In this document: in pieces, positions 38,744 to 47,247 of the stretch | Numbering within the stretch: the first letter of the stretch is position 1 | Layout of the letters: each line of letters begins with the position of its first letter | Origin: Oxalobacter vibrioformis | Lineage (GTDB): Bacteria; Pseudomonadota; Gammaproteobacteria; Burkholderiales; Burkholderiaceae_D | Assembly (NCBI RefSeq): GCF_027118995.1 | Contig: NZ_CP098242.1 | Coordinates: forward strand, 682,001-746,000 | Direction of reading: 5' to 3' | DNA length: 64,000 bases | Program-made: the position numbers and the translations under genes | Notes under the pieces: model-generated | Seen by the model: only the letters and a program-made list of their open reading frames with translations | What the model was told of the DNA's origin: nothing | The model's database searches: none

Positions 38744-41700
38744 TCAGGTATTCGGGGCATTGCGTTTTCTGAGCAACACCTCAAATTCTCTTGCAGGAAC
38801 CGGCTCGGAAAAAATGTACCCCTGGCCATAATCGCATCCCGCCTGCTTGAGTAATGCAACCTGTGTCTCTGTCTGCACGCCCTCGGCAATCACTTTCATG
38901 CCAAGCTTGTGTCCCATCACAATAATCGCCTCGGTCAATGCCATGTCCCGGGGTTCTGTCTCAAGTTCATGAATGAATGACTGGTCAATCTTGAGATAGT
39001 CAATGTCAAATTTCTTCAGGTACGAAAGTGCAGAATAGCCGGTACCAAAATCATCCAGCGCCACTTCTATTCCTTCATGATGAAAACGAGACAGCTTATC
39101 TATGACACTTTCATTGGAGATCAGAAGCAGGCCTTCGGTGATTTCCACCACCACGCTTTTTCCTGGAACCGTGTTTTTGTGCAGGATATCAAAAAGCGTG
39201 TTGTGATTATCCTCCTCATCATGAAACTCAACAGGCGACATATTGAAGCTGATCTGGAAATCCGGATAAAAGCGTTCCCGCCATAATGCCACCTGTTTGA
39301 TCACCTCGCTAAAGGCCCATTCACTGATCGAAAAGATCATGCCGGTTTCCTCAGCCAGCGGAATAAACTCCCCCGGACTGACAATGCCACGGACAGGGTG
39401 GTGCCAGCGAATCAAAGACTCTGCCTTGTGAATCATGCCGGTGGATAATTCGATAATCGGCTGATACATCACCTCAAACTGGCCTTCCTCCATGGCATTA
39501 CGCAAATCATTGGTCAGTGCCATGCGGCTGCGCGCAACCTCTTCCATCGATTGCTTGAAGTAACTGATCCGGTTGCGTCCGCTTTTCTTGGCAACATGGA
39601 CGGCCTGATCGGCATTCCTGAACAGGGACTCGTTGTCTTTTCCATCATCAGGATAAATAGAGACACCAATACTGGCCGTGATATAAGCCATCTCATCACC
39701 CAACGGGAATGGGGTGGCCAGTATCTGCTGCAATTCACGCGCAATCAGTCCGACATCATTAAGATCGTCGACCTCGGTCAGAATCACACCGAACTCATCA
39801 CCGGCCTCACGACTGACAACATCAATATCCCTGATCGTTTTACTGATCCGGCTCGCGGCCTCCACTAAAAGCGTATCTCCCATCTCATGGCCATAGGCGT
39901 CGTTGACCCCCTTGAAATTATCCAGTCCGATGATAAGGAGAGCCAGCTTGTTGTCCGTACGATGTGCCTTGATAATTTCCTGCCGCAGGCGGTCCATAAA
40001 CATGCTGCGGTTGGGAAGACCTGTCAGGAAATCAAAGTTTGCCTGACGCCAGATCAGATCCTCCGCTTCTTTTTCCTTGGTGAAATCCTTGCTGAGTTCG
40101 ATATAGTTTCTGACCGACCCGTCATCGTTATACACCGCATTAATGGTCACCCATGCCGCGTAGAGCTCACCATCTTTGCGTCGGTTCCAGATTTCCCCCT
40201 GCCAGCCGCCGATAGTTTTGATGGATTCCCACATTGCCCGGAAAAAGGCCTTGTCGTGCCGGCCGGAATTTACGATTTTGGGGTCTTTCCCCACCACCTC
40301 TTCCTGCGTAAAGCCCGTCACACGCTCGTATGCCGGATTAACCGCAACAATCCTGTTATCCGCATCTGTGATCTGTATGGACTCACTGCTGTTTTTGAAT
40401 ACCAGTGCGGAAAGCTCCAGTCTTTCCTGCGCTTCCTTGCGTTCGGTAATGTCCCGTGCAATGCCAAGTACGCCGATAGTCTCGTCCTCCTGTGTCTTGA
40501 CGAGTACCTTGATCACTTCAAAGAGCGCGCGCTTTCCGGTGGCTGGATAGGTGTACCAGACCTCACGAATTCGCAATATGCCATCAGCAAGTACCAGGTC
40601 ATCCGTTTCACGAAACAGGTCGGCAAATTCCTGGTGCGGTAATTCAAAGTCGGTCCTGCCATCAATCTCACTTTCTTTCAGCCCCAGATAATTTTCAAAA
40701 GCCGTATTGCATTTGAGATACGTGCCATGCTGGTCTTTCAACCAGATAAGATCCGGAATATTCTCGAAAAGACTCCGGATACGCGCCTCACTCTCTCTCA
40801 GGTCGGTATTCACCTTCTGCAAATCCTCTGTTCTGACCTGTACCATTTCTTCCAGATTGGACAGCAGATTATTTCTCGCCTGTTGAACACGGACCAGAAG
40901 TGATGCAAGCACAAATGAAATCAGCAGGACAAAAAACGTGATGCCGATATGCTTGGCAATGGAATACGGCATGCCGGTGTTGTATTTGGCTATCGGCAAA
41001 AGCGAGACGATCTTCCACTGATAAGCTCTGATATCCACCTGGGCGTCACTGGGAGAAAATATTTTGGTACTGCCGGTACTTGACTTGTGCCAGGCTTCAA
41101 GCGGGCGCAATGTCTGGAAACTCCACAGGCCTTCCCGGGTCAGAAACTGCCCTGAATCCTCATGGCTGATCATTTCCCAGGCATCAGGATAGCGGCTCAG
41201 CATACTGCGCTCACCCTGCTGGAACATGAAAGCAAACTCATCTTCTGATGCAGGTCCTTTCAGCCAGTACCCATCCTGGTTGAGCAGCCAGATCTGGTGA
41301 CTGAGCAGACTTGTCGACTGCTCAAAGCGCTGAAGCATATCACTGGCAAAAAGATTGATCATCAGGATGCCGCGTTTTTTGCCCCACTGATCAAATACCG
41401 GAACACCCAGACGAATCGTCGGAACATAAGGTACTTCGATGGCATCATGCTCAATATTCAGATCAAGAGGGGAAACATAGACCTCTCCCTTGTTGAGCTT
41501 GAATGTGTCGGCAAAAAAGTACCGGTCTTTCCTGTCCTGCAGCTTTTTTGGCAGCACGCGCTGTGGTTCAGGTGTCTGGTAGTTCACCCTGAGTCGCTCA
41601 TTACCCGTTTCATCTATCCACCGGATTTTGTGGTAAACCTGCTTGATCCTTGAAAAGGTTATCCAGTCAACCGCCACCTGATCAATATTGCGGCTGGTCG

Positions 41701-41980
41701 GGTTATCGAGCATCTGGTGAAAGTCGGTCCGGTCATACAGATCGAGCAAATCCCGGGTGGCATACTGCAGACTTCGGTCCAGGGAGATGACACCGGCCAT
41801 CACCGTGGCATACTCTGTTTTTGCATGCTGATCGTGGGTATGACGGAGTTCGTGCTGATAGTAGAAATAACTGCCGACGCAAATCACCACGGCAATAGGG
41901 ATGAATGTCAGAAACAGACGCAATCCGGGACGAAATTGCATTCTTGTTACATCGACCAGCCATCTGATCACTGATTTCAT
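38744..41980 (-). CDS. Membrane PAS-GGDEF-EAL cyclic-di-GMP signalling protein
   Basis: 1078 residues from the ATG at 41980 (MKSVIRWLVDVTRMQFRPG); an in-frame start 26 codons upstream gives a non-family leader. A membrane helix at about 20-40, a large periplasmic sensor domain (about 40-345), a second helix (about 350-370), two PAS domains (about 400-530 and 535-650), then GGDEF and EAL domains. The GGDEF signature is SREAGDEFGVIL, one substitution from consensus but with the catalytic GDEF part. The EAL motif reads ESLIRW, with DDFGTGYSAL and KIDQSFI intact, so phosphodiesterase activity is likely. It converges with gatB. Confidence 0.92.
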   Translation of the reverse strand: MKSVIRWLVDVTRMQFRPGLRLFLTFIPIAVVICVGSYFYYQHELRHTHDQHAKTEYATVMAGVISLDRSLQYATRDLLDLYDRTDFHQMLDNPTSRNIDQVAVDWITFSRIKQVYHKIRWIDETGNERLRVNYQTPEPQRVLPKKLQDRKDRYFFADTFKLNKGEVYVSPLDLNIEHDAIEVPYVPTIRLGVPVFDQWGKKRGILMINLFASDMLQRFEQSTSLLSHQIWLLNQDGYWLKGPASEDEFAFMFQQGERSMLSRYPDAWEMISHEDSGQFLTREGLWSFQTLRPLEAWHKSSTGSTKIFSPSDAQVDIRAYQWKIVSLLPIAKYNTGMPYSIAKHIGITFFVLLISFVLASLLVRVQQARNNLLSNLEEMVQVRTEDLQKVNTDLRESEARIRSLFENIPDLIWLKDQHGTYLKCNTAFENYLGLKESEIDGRTDFELPHQEFADLFRETDDLVLADGILRIREVWYTYPATGKRALFEVIKVLVKTQEDETIGVLGIARDITERKEAQERLELSALVFKNSSESIQITDADNRIVAVNPAYERVTGFTQEEVVGKDPKIVNSGRHDKAFFRAMWESIKTIGGWQGEIWNRRKDGELYAAWVTINAVYNDDGSVRNYIELSKDFTKEKEAEDLIWRQANFDFLTGLPNRSMFMDRLRQEIIKAHRTDNKLALLIIGLDNFKGVNDAYGHEMGDTLLVEAASRISKTIRDIDVVSREAGDEFGVILTEVDDLNDVGLIARELQQILATPFPLGDEMAYITASIGVSIYPDDGKDNESLFRNADQAVHVAKKSGRNRISYFKQSMEEVARSRMALTNDLRNAMEEGQFEVMYQPIIELSTGMIHKAESLIRWHHPVRGIVSPGEFIPLAEETGMIFSISEWAFSEVIKQVALWRERFYPDFQISFNMSPVEFHDEEDNHNTLFDILHKNTVPGKSVVVEITEGLLLISNESVIDKLSRFHHEGIEVALDDFGTGYSALSYLKKFDIDYLKIDQSFIHELETEPRDMALTEAIIVMGHKLGMKVIAEGVQTETQVALLKQAGCDYGQGYIFSEPVPAREFEVLLRKRNAPNT

Positions 41981-42122
41981 CGCAACGCCCGGAAAAAGTA
42001 TGACATGGTTTCTGTCTTTTACCCTGGTATGCCAGCCTGTACAAAAACAAGCCAGCACCTGTAGACAGCCGACTCCGACTGCCGGTTATTGTGTATTTCC
42101 CTTACTGCTGCCGCTCAAAAGC

Positions 42123-42575
42123 TCAGTCGGATTTGGGAATGCCTTCAATTTTGCTGCCCGGTTCGATCTTCCGGGTGGCAAACCAGCCCTGATTCATTTC
42201 CAGGGCATAACCAACCCATCCGCTGCTGCAATGCGAAGTGGTCGTCAGCGGTTCCATATCCTCTATATTGACGATAACCCCATCCTGATCAATAAATGCA
42301 ACAGATAATGGAATATAGGTATTTTTCATCCACATGCAGACTTTTGCCGGCGCGCCAAAATCAAACAGCATCCCGCCGTTTTTATCCAGTCGCTTTCTGA
42401 ACATCAGACCCTTTGTACGCTGATCCTCTGTTTTGGCAAGCTCGGCTTTTATCACATGCTTTCCGATTTTCAGATTAACGACAGGAAATTCAGATACAGG
42501 TTCTGCAGCAACAGCCGGGGAAAAAGATACCGCCAACGAGAATAATAAGGTGACAATAAAGGAAATTCTTTTCAT
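42123..42575 (-). CDS. DUF192 family exported protein
   Basis: 150 residues from the ATG at 42575, giving a signal peptide (MKRISFIVTLLFSLAVSFSPAVAA). The mature domain has the DUF192 pattern: LAKTEDQRTKGLMFRKRLDKNGGMLFDF, CMWMKNTYIPLSVAFIDQDG and ALEMNQGWFATRKIEPGSKI. The family is uncharacterised. It is isolated between the GGDEF/EAL gene and a terminator. Confidence 0.9.
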   Translation of the reverse strand: MKRISFIVTLLFSLAVSFSPAVAAEPVSEFPVVNLKIGKHVIKAELAKTEDQRTKGLMFRKRLDKNGGMLFDFGAPAKVCMWMKNTYIPLSVAFIDQDGVIVNIEDMEPLTTTSHCSSGWVGYALEMNQGWFATRKIEPGSKIEGIPKSD

Positions 42576-42625
42576 ATCATGAGCAACCGGCATCATTAAT
42601 ATGAAAATCATACAATACCAATAAA

Positions 42626-42656
42626 GAAAAAGGCAGGGAAACCCCCTGCCTTTTTT
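42626..42656. terminator. Rho-independent terminator, bidirectional
   Basis: GGCAGGG-GAAAC-CCCCTGCC-type stem with A5 on the left and T6 on the right, 18 bp beyond the stop of the first Ala/Lys/Glu-rich gene on the minus strand. Confidence 0.85.
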
Positions 42657-42674
42657 AAACGGACTGGCAAAAAA

Positions 42675-42935
42675 TTATTTTTTTGCGTCTGCTTTTTCGA
42701 CTTTGGCTTCTGCCTTGCCAGCTTTGGCTTCTGCCTTGTCAGCTTTGACTTCTGCCTTGTCAGCTTTGACTTCTGCCTTGTCAGCTTTGGCTTTTGCTTT
42801 CTTGGCAGGCGCTTTCTTGGCAGGTGCAGCTTTTTCAGCAGGTGCTTTCTCGGCAGGTGCTTTTTCAGCAGGTGCCTGGGCAAACGCAGCGGTAGCAAAC
42901 AAACCGGAGATCAGAACAGCGATAAGCTTTTTCAT
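42675..42935 (-). CDS. Ala/Lys/Glu-repeat exported protein 1
   Basis: 86 residues from the ATG at 42935. Signal peptide MKKLIAVLISGLFATAAFAQ, then APAEK repeats and APAKK, then a seven-residue repeat of the ADKAEVK type to the C-terminus. The mature chain has almost only A, K, E, D, P, V and G, so it is probably a charged periplasmic helix or disordered tether. The DNA holds a 21-bp minisatellite (listed separately). Two shorter paralogues follow at 43061 and 43283. Family not recognised; histone H1-like tails look similar but lack the signal peptide. Confidence 0.8.
   Translation of the reverse strand: MKKLIAVLISGLFATAAFAQAPAEKAPAEKAPAEKAAPAKKAPAKKAKAKADKAEVKADKAEVKADKAEAKAGKAEAKVEKADAKK
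42710..42800. repeat. 21-bp minisatellite inside the first KAE gene
   Basis: About four copies of a 21-bp unit of the type TGACTTCTGCCTTGTCAGCT, with one or two changes between copies. The unit equals seven codons, so gain or loss of copies keeps the frame. Confidence 0.85.
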
Positions 42936-42984
42936 TTTGCACATCCTTAAAATTGAAGTTGGGATAAATTGGATTCAGTAAATA

Positions 42985-43035
42985 ACTGAATCACTGCCAT
43001 TAACGGATAACGGTTTCATCCGGTTGACAGTGATT
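42985..43035. promoter_or_regulatory. Inverted-repeat leader upstream of KAE gene 1
   Basis: CTGAATCACTG (about 42985) is repeated inverted as CAGTGATTCAG (about 43025), around an inner CGGAT…ATCCG hairpin and a GGTTGACA. A related block (TAACGG…GACG-TTTCGTC…GGTTGACA) lies at 43513-43543 upstream of the third copy. It could be a terminator of the upstream gene or a shared control site. Confidence 0.55.
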
Positions 43036-43060
43036 CAGCGATTTTTATCCCAAACTGCAA

Positions 43061-43231
43061 TTATTTTTTGGCTTCAGCTTTTTCAGCTTTGGCTTCGGCT
43101 TTCTCTGCCTTGACTTCCGCTTTTTCAGCTTTCATTTCAGCCTGTGCTGGTGCCTTTTGAGGAGCAGGTGCCTGAGCGAAAGCAGCGGTGGCAAACAGGG
43201 CGGAAACAAAAACAGCGATCAGTTTTTTCAT
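43061..43231 (-). CDS. Ala/Lys/Glu-repeat exported protein 2
   Basis: 56 residues: the same signal peptide (MKKLIAVFVSALFATAAFAQ), APAPQKAPAQAEM, then three KAEKAE-type repeats ending KAEAKK. The start ATG at 43231 is preceded by the same leader (…AAGGATAAAGAAA) as the third copy, so these two are recent duplicates. No homologue is recognised beyond its neighbours. Confidence 0.78.
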   Translation of the reverse strand: MKKLIAVFVSALFATAAFAQAPAPQKAPAQAEMKAEKAEVKAEKAEAKAEKAEAKK

Positions 43232-43282
43232 TTTCTTTATCCTTTAGAAATAATGAGGGAGGTGTCTTATTGATGGAATTGA

Positions 43283-43453
43283 TTATTTTTTAGCATCGGC
43301 TTTTTCAACTTTGACTTCAGCTTTTTCAGCTTTCATGTCAGCCTTGACTTCTGCCTTTTCTGCAGGAGCAGGTGCCTTTTGCGGGGCTGGCGCCTGTGCA
43401 AAAGCAGCGGTAGCAAACAGGGCGGAAACAAAAACAGCGATCAGTTTTTTCAT
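43283..43453 (-). CDS. Ala/Lys/Glu-repeat exported protein 3
   Basis: 56 residues: signal peptide identical to copy 2, then APAPQKAPAPAEKAEVKADMKAEKAEVKVEKADAKK. Signal peptides of copies 2 and 3 are nearly identical at the DNA level, while the repeats differ, as expected for recombination within repeats. It is the most upstream of the three on the minus strand and its leader has a GACG-AAAG-CGTC type hairpin at about 43523-43538. Confidence 0.78.
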   Translation of the reverse strand: MKKLIAVFVSALFATAAFAQAPAPQKAPAPAEKAEVKADMKAEKAEVKVEKADAKK

Positions 43454-43805
43454 TTTCTTTATCCTTTAAAAGCAAAAATTAGAACGTGTCAGATTCTCTT
43501 GAATCACTCTCCTAACGGCTGACGCTTTCGTCAGGTTGACAATGCCCCTTTCCTTTTTGACATTCATGTATGTATTTTTTAAAGGGCATTATTTTTGCAT
43601 TTTAAAAAAAATTATTAAAAACATGGGATTACATATCCCTCCAAAACCCGCGCTGCTGTTACAATTTGTAACACTTAAGGCAAGTCAAAAGAAAAGCCTC
43701 GCCCATTTCAAGCTTGCTGCCTGAAGTATAGTGACGGATAAAAATAAATCATCAGGCAGATTCCGGCTGGCACTCGCCTTTCATCTTCTTATCAACGGAA
43801 TAGAC
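43454..43805. other. Intergenic region between the KAE genes and the hydrolase
   Basis: About 350 bp. The left part has the hairpin leader of the third KAE gene; the middle is AT-rich (TTTTTTAAAGGGC, AAAAAAAATTATTAAAAA). I see no gene in it; a short open frame at 43536-43724 has no ribosome site or family. Confidence 0.5.
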
Positions 43806-44315
43806 ATGAAACCGCTTGTTCACTTTATACATGGAAAAGAAAGCGGCCCCTGGGGCAGCAAAATCACTTATCTCGCCCAAATTGTCCGGGAAATGGGATA
43901 TGACGTTGACAGCATCGACTACTCGGGCACCTTCGATCCGGCCAAACGGGTGCAGATGCTGGCCCAATCCCATGCAAAACGGCCTGCTACCTATCTCGTG
44001 GGTTCCAGTATGGGCGGGTGGGTAGCACTCACCGCCAGCGCGGCCATTTCTGTTGATGGCCTGTTTCTCCTCGCCCCGGCGGTCTATATGGATGACTATC
44101 CGCCACATGAGGTTGGCTGTCCGGGCAATGCCATTGAAATCGTACACGGCTGGCATGACAGCCTGATCCCGTATCAGCATGTTGTGCGCTTCAGCCAGGA
44201 GCATAACTGTACCCTGCACCTGGTTGACGATGAGCACCGTCTCCAGCACCGGCTGGACCAAGTTGGTGACTATCTCAAGGCTTTTTTGAAAAGGATGGCG
44301 AGTAACCGGTCATAA
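43806..44315 (+). CDS. Alpha/beta hydrolase (YqiA-like esterase)
   Basis: 169 residues from the ATG at 43806 (MKPLVHFIHGKESGPWGSKITYL); an in-frame start 25 codons earlier is unlikely. The nucleophile elbow is GSSMGG at 66-71 with Ser-68; acid and base are probably the Asp in HGWHDSLIPY and the His in DDEHRL. This short alpha/beta-hydrolase type resembles the UPF0227/YqiA esterases. Substrate unknown. Confidence 0.85.
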   Translation: MKPLVHFIHGKESGPWGSKITYLAQIVREMGYDVDSIDYSGTFDPAKRVQMLAQSHAKRPATYLVGSSMGGWVALTASAAISVDGLFLLAPAVYMDDYPPHEVGCPGNAIEIVHGWHDSLIPYQHVVRFSQEHNCTLHLVDDEHRLQHRLDQVGDYLKAFLKRMASNRS

Positions 44316-44336
44316 CAACCGTTATTTCACGCAACA

Positions 44337-44609
44337 CTATTGGTGCTTGAAAAGACTTCCCAGGGCCTGACGGGCCAGGGGCAGCAGAACGGATTTCGCA
44401 ATACCTCCCCAAAAGCGCTGGGGCCGGGCGGCTTCTTTTGCCGCCGCCTTTTCCTGTGCAATCCGCGATTTTTCGGTTTCTTTTCTGGCCCGCTCGACTT
44501 CTTTTTTCTGTGCCGCCTCTTCTCTTGACCCGTCACGAAAAAAAGGCCGCAGGCCCTCTCCCGAAAGAAATATTCCTTGTTTCGCGAAATGACTCTTATG
44601 AAATCTCAA
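44337..44609 (-). pseudogene. C-terminal piece of a HerA-like (DUF853) helicase
   Basis: 90 residues, with a charged helix (REEAAQKKEVERARKETEKSRIAQEKAAAKEAARP) and then RFWGGIAKSVLLPLARQALGSLFKHQ. That ending resembles the C-terminus of DUF853 HerA-like ATPases (E. coli YjgR type). The ATPase core is absent: about 25 bp beyond the frame start lies an IS481-type end at 44630-44662, so the rest was probably lost by IS-mediated deletion. The identification is by eye and tentative. Confidence 0.45.
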
Positions 44610-44629
44610 CGGCGCGCCTGTCCGAAGGT

Positions 44630-44662
44630 ATTAGATGTTTAGTCCCGGCATTTGATGGCACA
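44630..44662. mobile_element. Orphan terminal repeat of an IS481-family element
   Basis: TGTTTAGTCCCGGCATTTGATGG followed by CACAA matches both ends of the complete IS at 58908-59911 (left end to the GATGG; right end in the CACAA that follows). No transposase is left here. The repeat supplies the last codons and stop of the truncated MocR frame. Confidence 0.85.
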
Positions 44663-45101
44663 ACCAGCTTGCACCAGTTTCTCGGTGAGCAAGACGTCCC
44701 AACGGTGAAAAGTATTTGACCAACGCATCCACTTCATCCGATTGCATGATTTTCTGCAGAATGGGTTTAATACTCGGCTCCTCCGAAAAAAGCGGCATTG
44801 CCACACCAAATTCAACAATTGAATTCGCTTTGATATCCTGTTCTGATGGCTTCAAAAGCACATTTTTCTGGACAAAAGTGCCTCTGCCGATATGAGTTTT
44901 GATCAGTCCACGCCTTTTTGCTTCCGCATAGGCTTTCGATATGGTCGAAACTGTTACTTTTGCCATGGCAGACAGTTCCCGGTATGTCATCAGTCTCGCA
45001 CCTGGCAGCAATTCCCCCGATAAAATGTCGCGTTCAAGTGCATCTGCAATCACCAGATAATACGGTTTGTTCTCATCATCGGATATATGAATATTCCACA
45101 T
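44631..45101 (-). pseudogene. MocR/GntR-type regulator, truncated by an IS end
   Basis: From the ATG at 45101 (MWNIHISDDENKPYYLVIADALERDILSGELLPGARLMTYRELSAMAKVTVSTISKAYAEAKRRGLIKTHIGRGTFV) the frame gives a complete GntR winged helix, then the start of a PLP-transferase domain (…YFSPLGRLAHRETGASW), and then runs into the IS end. The intact neighbour at 45823 aligns throughout, including YSSPQGLPEHRRTGSDW at the break, and is 474 residues, so two thirds of this one is missing. The DNA-binding half may still be made. Confidence 0.85.
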
Positions 45102-45130
45102 GTTTCCCGCCTTCATTTATTGTATGGGCT

Positions 45131-45160
45131 ACAATTTTGTATTGATGCAGTACAAATTGT
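45131..45160. promoter_or_regulatory. Palindrome before the truncated MocR gene
   Basis: ACAATTTTGTA and TACAAATTGT face each other across 8-9 bases, about 30 bp upstream of the start on the minus strand. GntR-family proteins commonly bind such AT-rich palindromes at their own promoter. Only symmetry supports it. Confidence 0.5.
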
Positions 45161-45228
45161 CAATGTAAAATAACAATGCCCAAGATGTAACCCTGAGAAT
45201 TTGAATATTTCCTGAAAAGCCTGGGCTG

Positions 45229-45757
45229 TTGTTTTTCCCGGGCATCATTATTGTGAGCGCTTTAAAGAATTACCGAACCCCGCCTCTCTTCTTCTTACTG
45301 ACCCTTTTCGTTATATGGAGTGTCGTTGTTGTTTGCTATCTGTTTGCACAAAAACTCAACACCATAACGCACAAACAGGGATTCAGGTGTCTGGATGATT
45401 TTGATGGCGTCTATTCCCCACTCAATATCCTCAAGGATCTCAACACAAACATTCTGAAGCAGGATCATGTATTCCGGGTTTCTCAAAAATCACACAATGA
45501 AAGAAGCCGGGATGCTATTCAGTCAGTCGTGCAGCTGGCAAAAAAAATCGACATAACCACGATATTGGAAGAGGAGGAAACCATGGATCAACTGGAGTTT
45601 TTGCGAAAGATCCGGTGCAACCTGATCCAGGGACTATATCCCCGCTGCTTCCCTTATGGAGTTTGAAGAGATGGCCGTTGGAAAGAACACATCCAAATCT
45701 GTAGTACCGCTCTATTCAAAAGAGCACTCTTCCTTCGTTTTTGTCATTTTCAAATAA
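45229..45757 (+). pseudogene. EAL-domain relic fused to a membrane helix
   Basis: The frame gives a hydrophobic helix (FFLLTLFVIWSVVVVCYLF) followed directly by the last third of an EAL domain with decayed motifs: GFRCLDDFDGVYSPLNILKDLNTNILKQD (normally DDFGTGYSSL…KLD), then SRDAIQSVVQLAKKIDITTILEEEETMDQLEFLRKIRCNLIQGLY. It then hits CCCC at about 45647, where the frame shifts; the other frame goes on as LMEFEEMAV to a stop at 45755-45757. The N-terminal catalytic EAL part is missing. It cannot be an active phosphodiesterase. Confidence 0.65.
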
Positions 45758-45781
45758 TTTTCAACAACATATGACATAAGT

Positions 45782-45801
45782 GGCAATGCAGCTTGCATTC
45801 C
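45782..45801. promoter_or_regulatory. Palindrome before the intact MocR gene
   Basis: GGCAATGCA-GC-TTGCATTCC, 22 bp before the start. The symmetry (AATGCA / TGCATT) suits a GntR-family dimer; it is not the same sequence as the palindrome before the truncated paralogue. Confidence 0.4.
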
Positions 45802-45822
45802 ATATAAGCTATTGGTGAGACC

Positions 45823-47247
45823 ATGTGGGATTTGAAAGTAATTGATATCAGTAAACCGCTCTATCTGGCGGTAGTTGAAGCACTTGAGCGTGATATCGCT
45901 TCCGGATTACTTCAGCCCGGCGACAGGATGCCAACACACCGGAGCCTTGCAAAAAAAGTCGGCATCACACTGAGTACAGCCAGCCGTGTCTATCATGAGG
46001 CAGGAAAACGAGGCCTCATAACCGCTGTCGTCGGACGGGGTACCTTCATTACAGCGGATGCCGGCAAAAAAGCCGCTGTCATTGACGTGAACCAGAGCAT
46101 GCTTGACTGGGACCTGGGTATTGGCAGCCCGATTTCGAAGACAGACCCGGATATATTGCCCCTTGCGGAAGTGGTCATGCATAAGGAGAGGTTTCCCTAC
46201 CTCATGTCATACTCTTCACCACAAGGCTTGCCCGAACATCGCCGGACCGGCTCAGACTGGGTCGCCCGTTTCGGGATAAAAGCCCCGCCACAAAACATTG
46301 TCATTACAGCAGGTGCGCATCATGCACTTTTTATTATCTGTAACAGCCTGCTGGCCTATGGAGATCGCATAGCGACAGATTTTTTGACCTATCCGGGAAT
46401 AAAAACAGCGGCACAGCGCAATGGAATCCGACTCGAAAGCGTGCACATGGATGCTGATGGCATGCTGCCCGAAGAGTTAGATCTCCTATGCAGACGGCAG
46501 AATATCAAGGCTGTCTATCTTTCCGGCAGGATTCAAAACCCGACCAATCGTGAAATGTCGACTACCCGCCGACTGGAACTCAGGGAGGTTATCAGCCGTC
46601 ACGGACTCGTCATCATCGAAAACGACTCATACGGATTTTTAAGCCATAGCAGGAGCAAAACGCTCTCGGCCCTTTTGCCAGACAACAGCATCTATATCTC
46701 AAGCCTGTCAAAAGCCTTTTATGCCGGTCTTCGTATCGCTTATGTTGCAGCCCCTTCACATATCGTCAAAAAACTGACCCAGGGCATTGCCGACAATATG
46801 CTTACCGTGTCTCCCTTCTGCGCGGAGATCGCCTCTGAATGTATCAAAACAGGTCTGGCAGATATCTCCATCCGTAATAAAAAGCTTGCTCTTATCAAGC
46901 GGAGGGCTATCTTCGAGAAAATTTTTGCTGACTATATTTTCGAGAGTTCTTCGCAAAGCATGTTTATCTGGTTAAAACTGCCCTCCCCCTGGAGAGGTAC
47001 TATCCTGGAAGCCGAGGCCGCCAAAAATAGCATAAGAATCTTCTGTGCAGAAAAATTTGTTGTGGGAGCCAAACGGCCGCCTGAATCTGTACGTATTTCC
47101 CTCACGGGAGTGGAAAACCTCGCATCTTTCAAAAAAACCCTCCACCAACTAGAACAGCTTATTTCAACAATAAATTGCTGTTCAAACCACGTTTCATCGG
47201 ATGAAGCACTCTCGCCTCCTAGCGCAAACCGGCAAGACGCCAAGTGA
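45823..47247 (+). CDS. MocR-type GntR/aminotransferase regulator
   Basis: 474 residues: GntR winged helix (about 1-75, PLYLAVVEALERDIASGLLQPGDRMPTHRSLAKKVGITLSTASRVYHEAGKRGLI), a linker, and a class I aminotransferase-fold domain with the usual residues: Asn in SGRIQNPTN, Asp-Tyr region in ENDSYGFLSH, and the PLP lysine in SSLSKAFYAGLRI. Such proteins sense PLP or an amino compound. Its target is not obvious; the neighbours are a truncated paralogue and the EAL relic. A 15-bp tandem repeat lies 85 bp after the stop. Confidence 0.9.
   Translation: MWDLKVIDISKPLYLAVVEALERDIASGLLQPGDRMPTHRSLAKKVGITLSTASRVYHEAGKRGLITAVVGRGTFITADAGKKAAVIDVNQSMLDWDLGIGSPISKTDPDILPLAEVVMHKERFPYLMSYSSPQGLPEHRRTGSDWVARFGIKAPPQNIVITAGAHHALFIICNSLLAYGDRIATDFLTYPGIKTAAQRNGIRLESVHMDADGMLPEELDLLCRRQNIKAVYLSGRIQNPTNREMSTTRRLELREVISRHGLVIIENDSYGFLSHSRSKTLSALLPDNSIYISSLSKAFYAGLRIAYVAAPSHIVKKLTQGIADNMLTVSPFCAEIASECIKTGLADISIRNKKLALIKRRAIFEKIFADYIFESSSQSMFIWLKLPSPWRGTILEAEAAKNSIRIFCAEKFVVGAKRPPESVRISLTGVENLASFKKTLHQLEQLISTINCCSNHVSSDEALSPPSANRQDAK

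Noticed and set aside
42608-42898. Pro/Leu/Lys-rich frame overlapping KAE gene 1
   Set aside because: It is another frame of the same minisatellite and lacks a signal peptide or ribosome site; the frame with the signal peptide is the gene.
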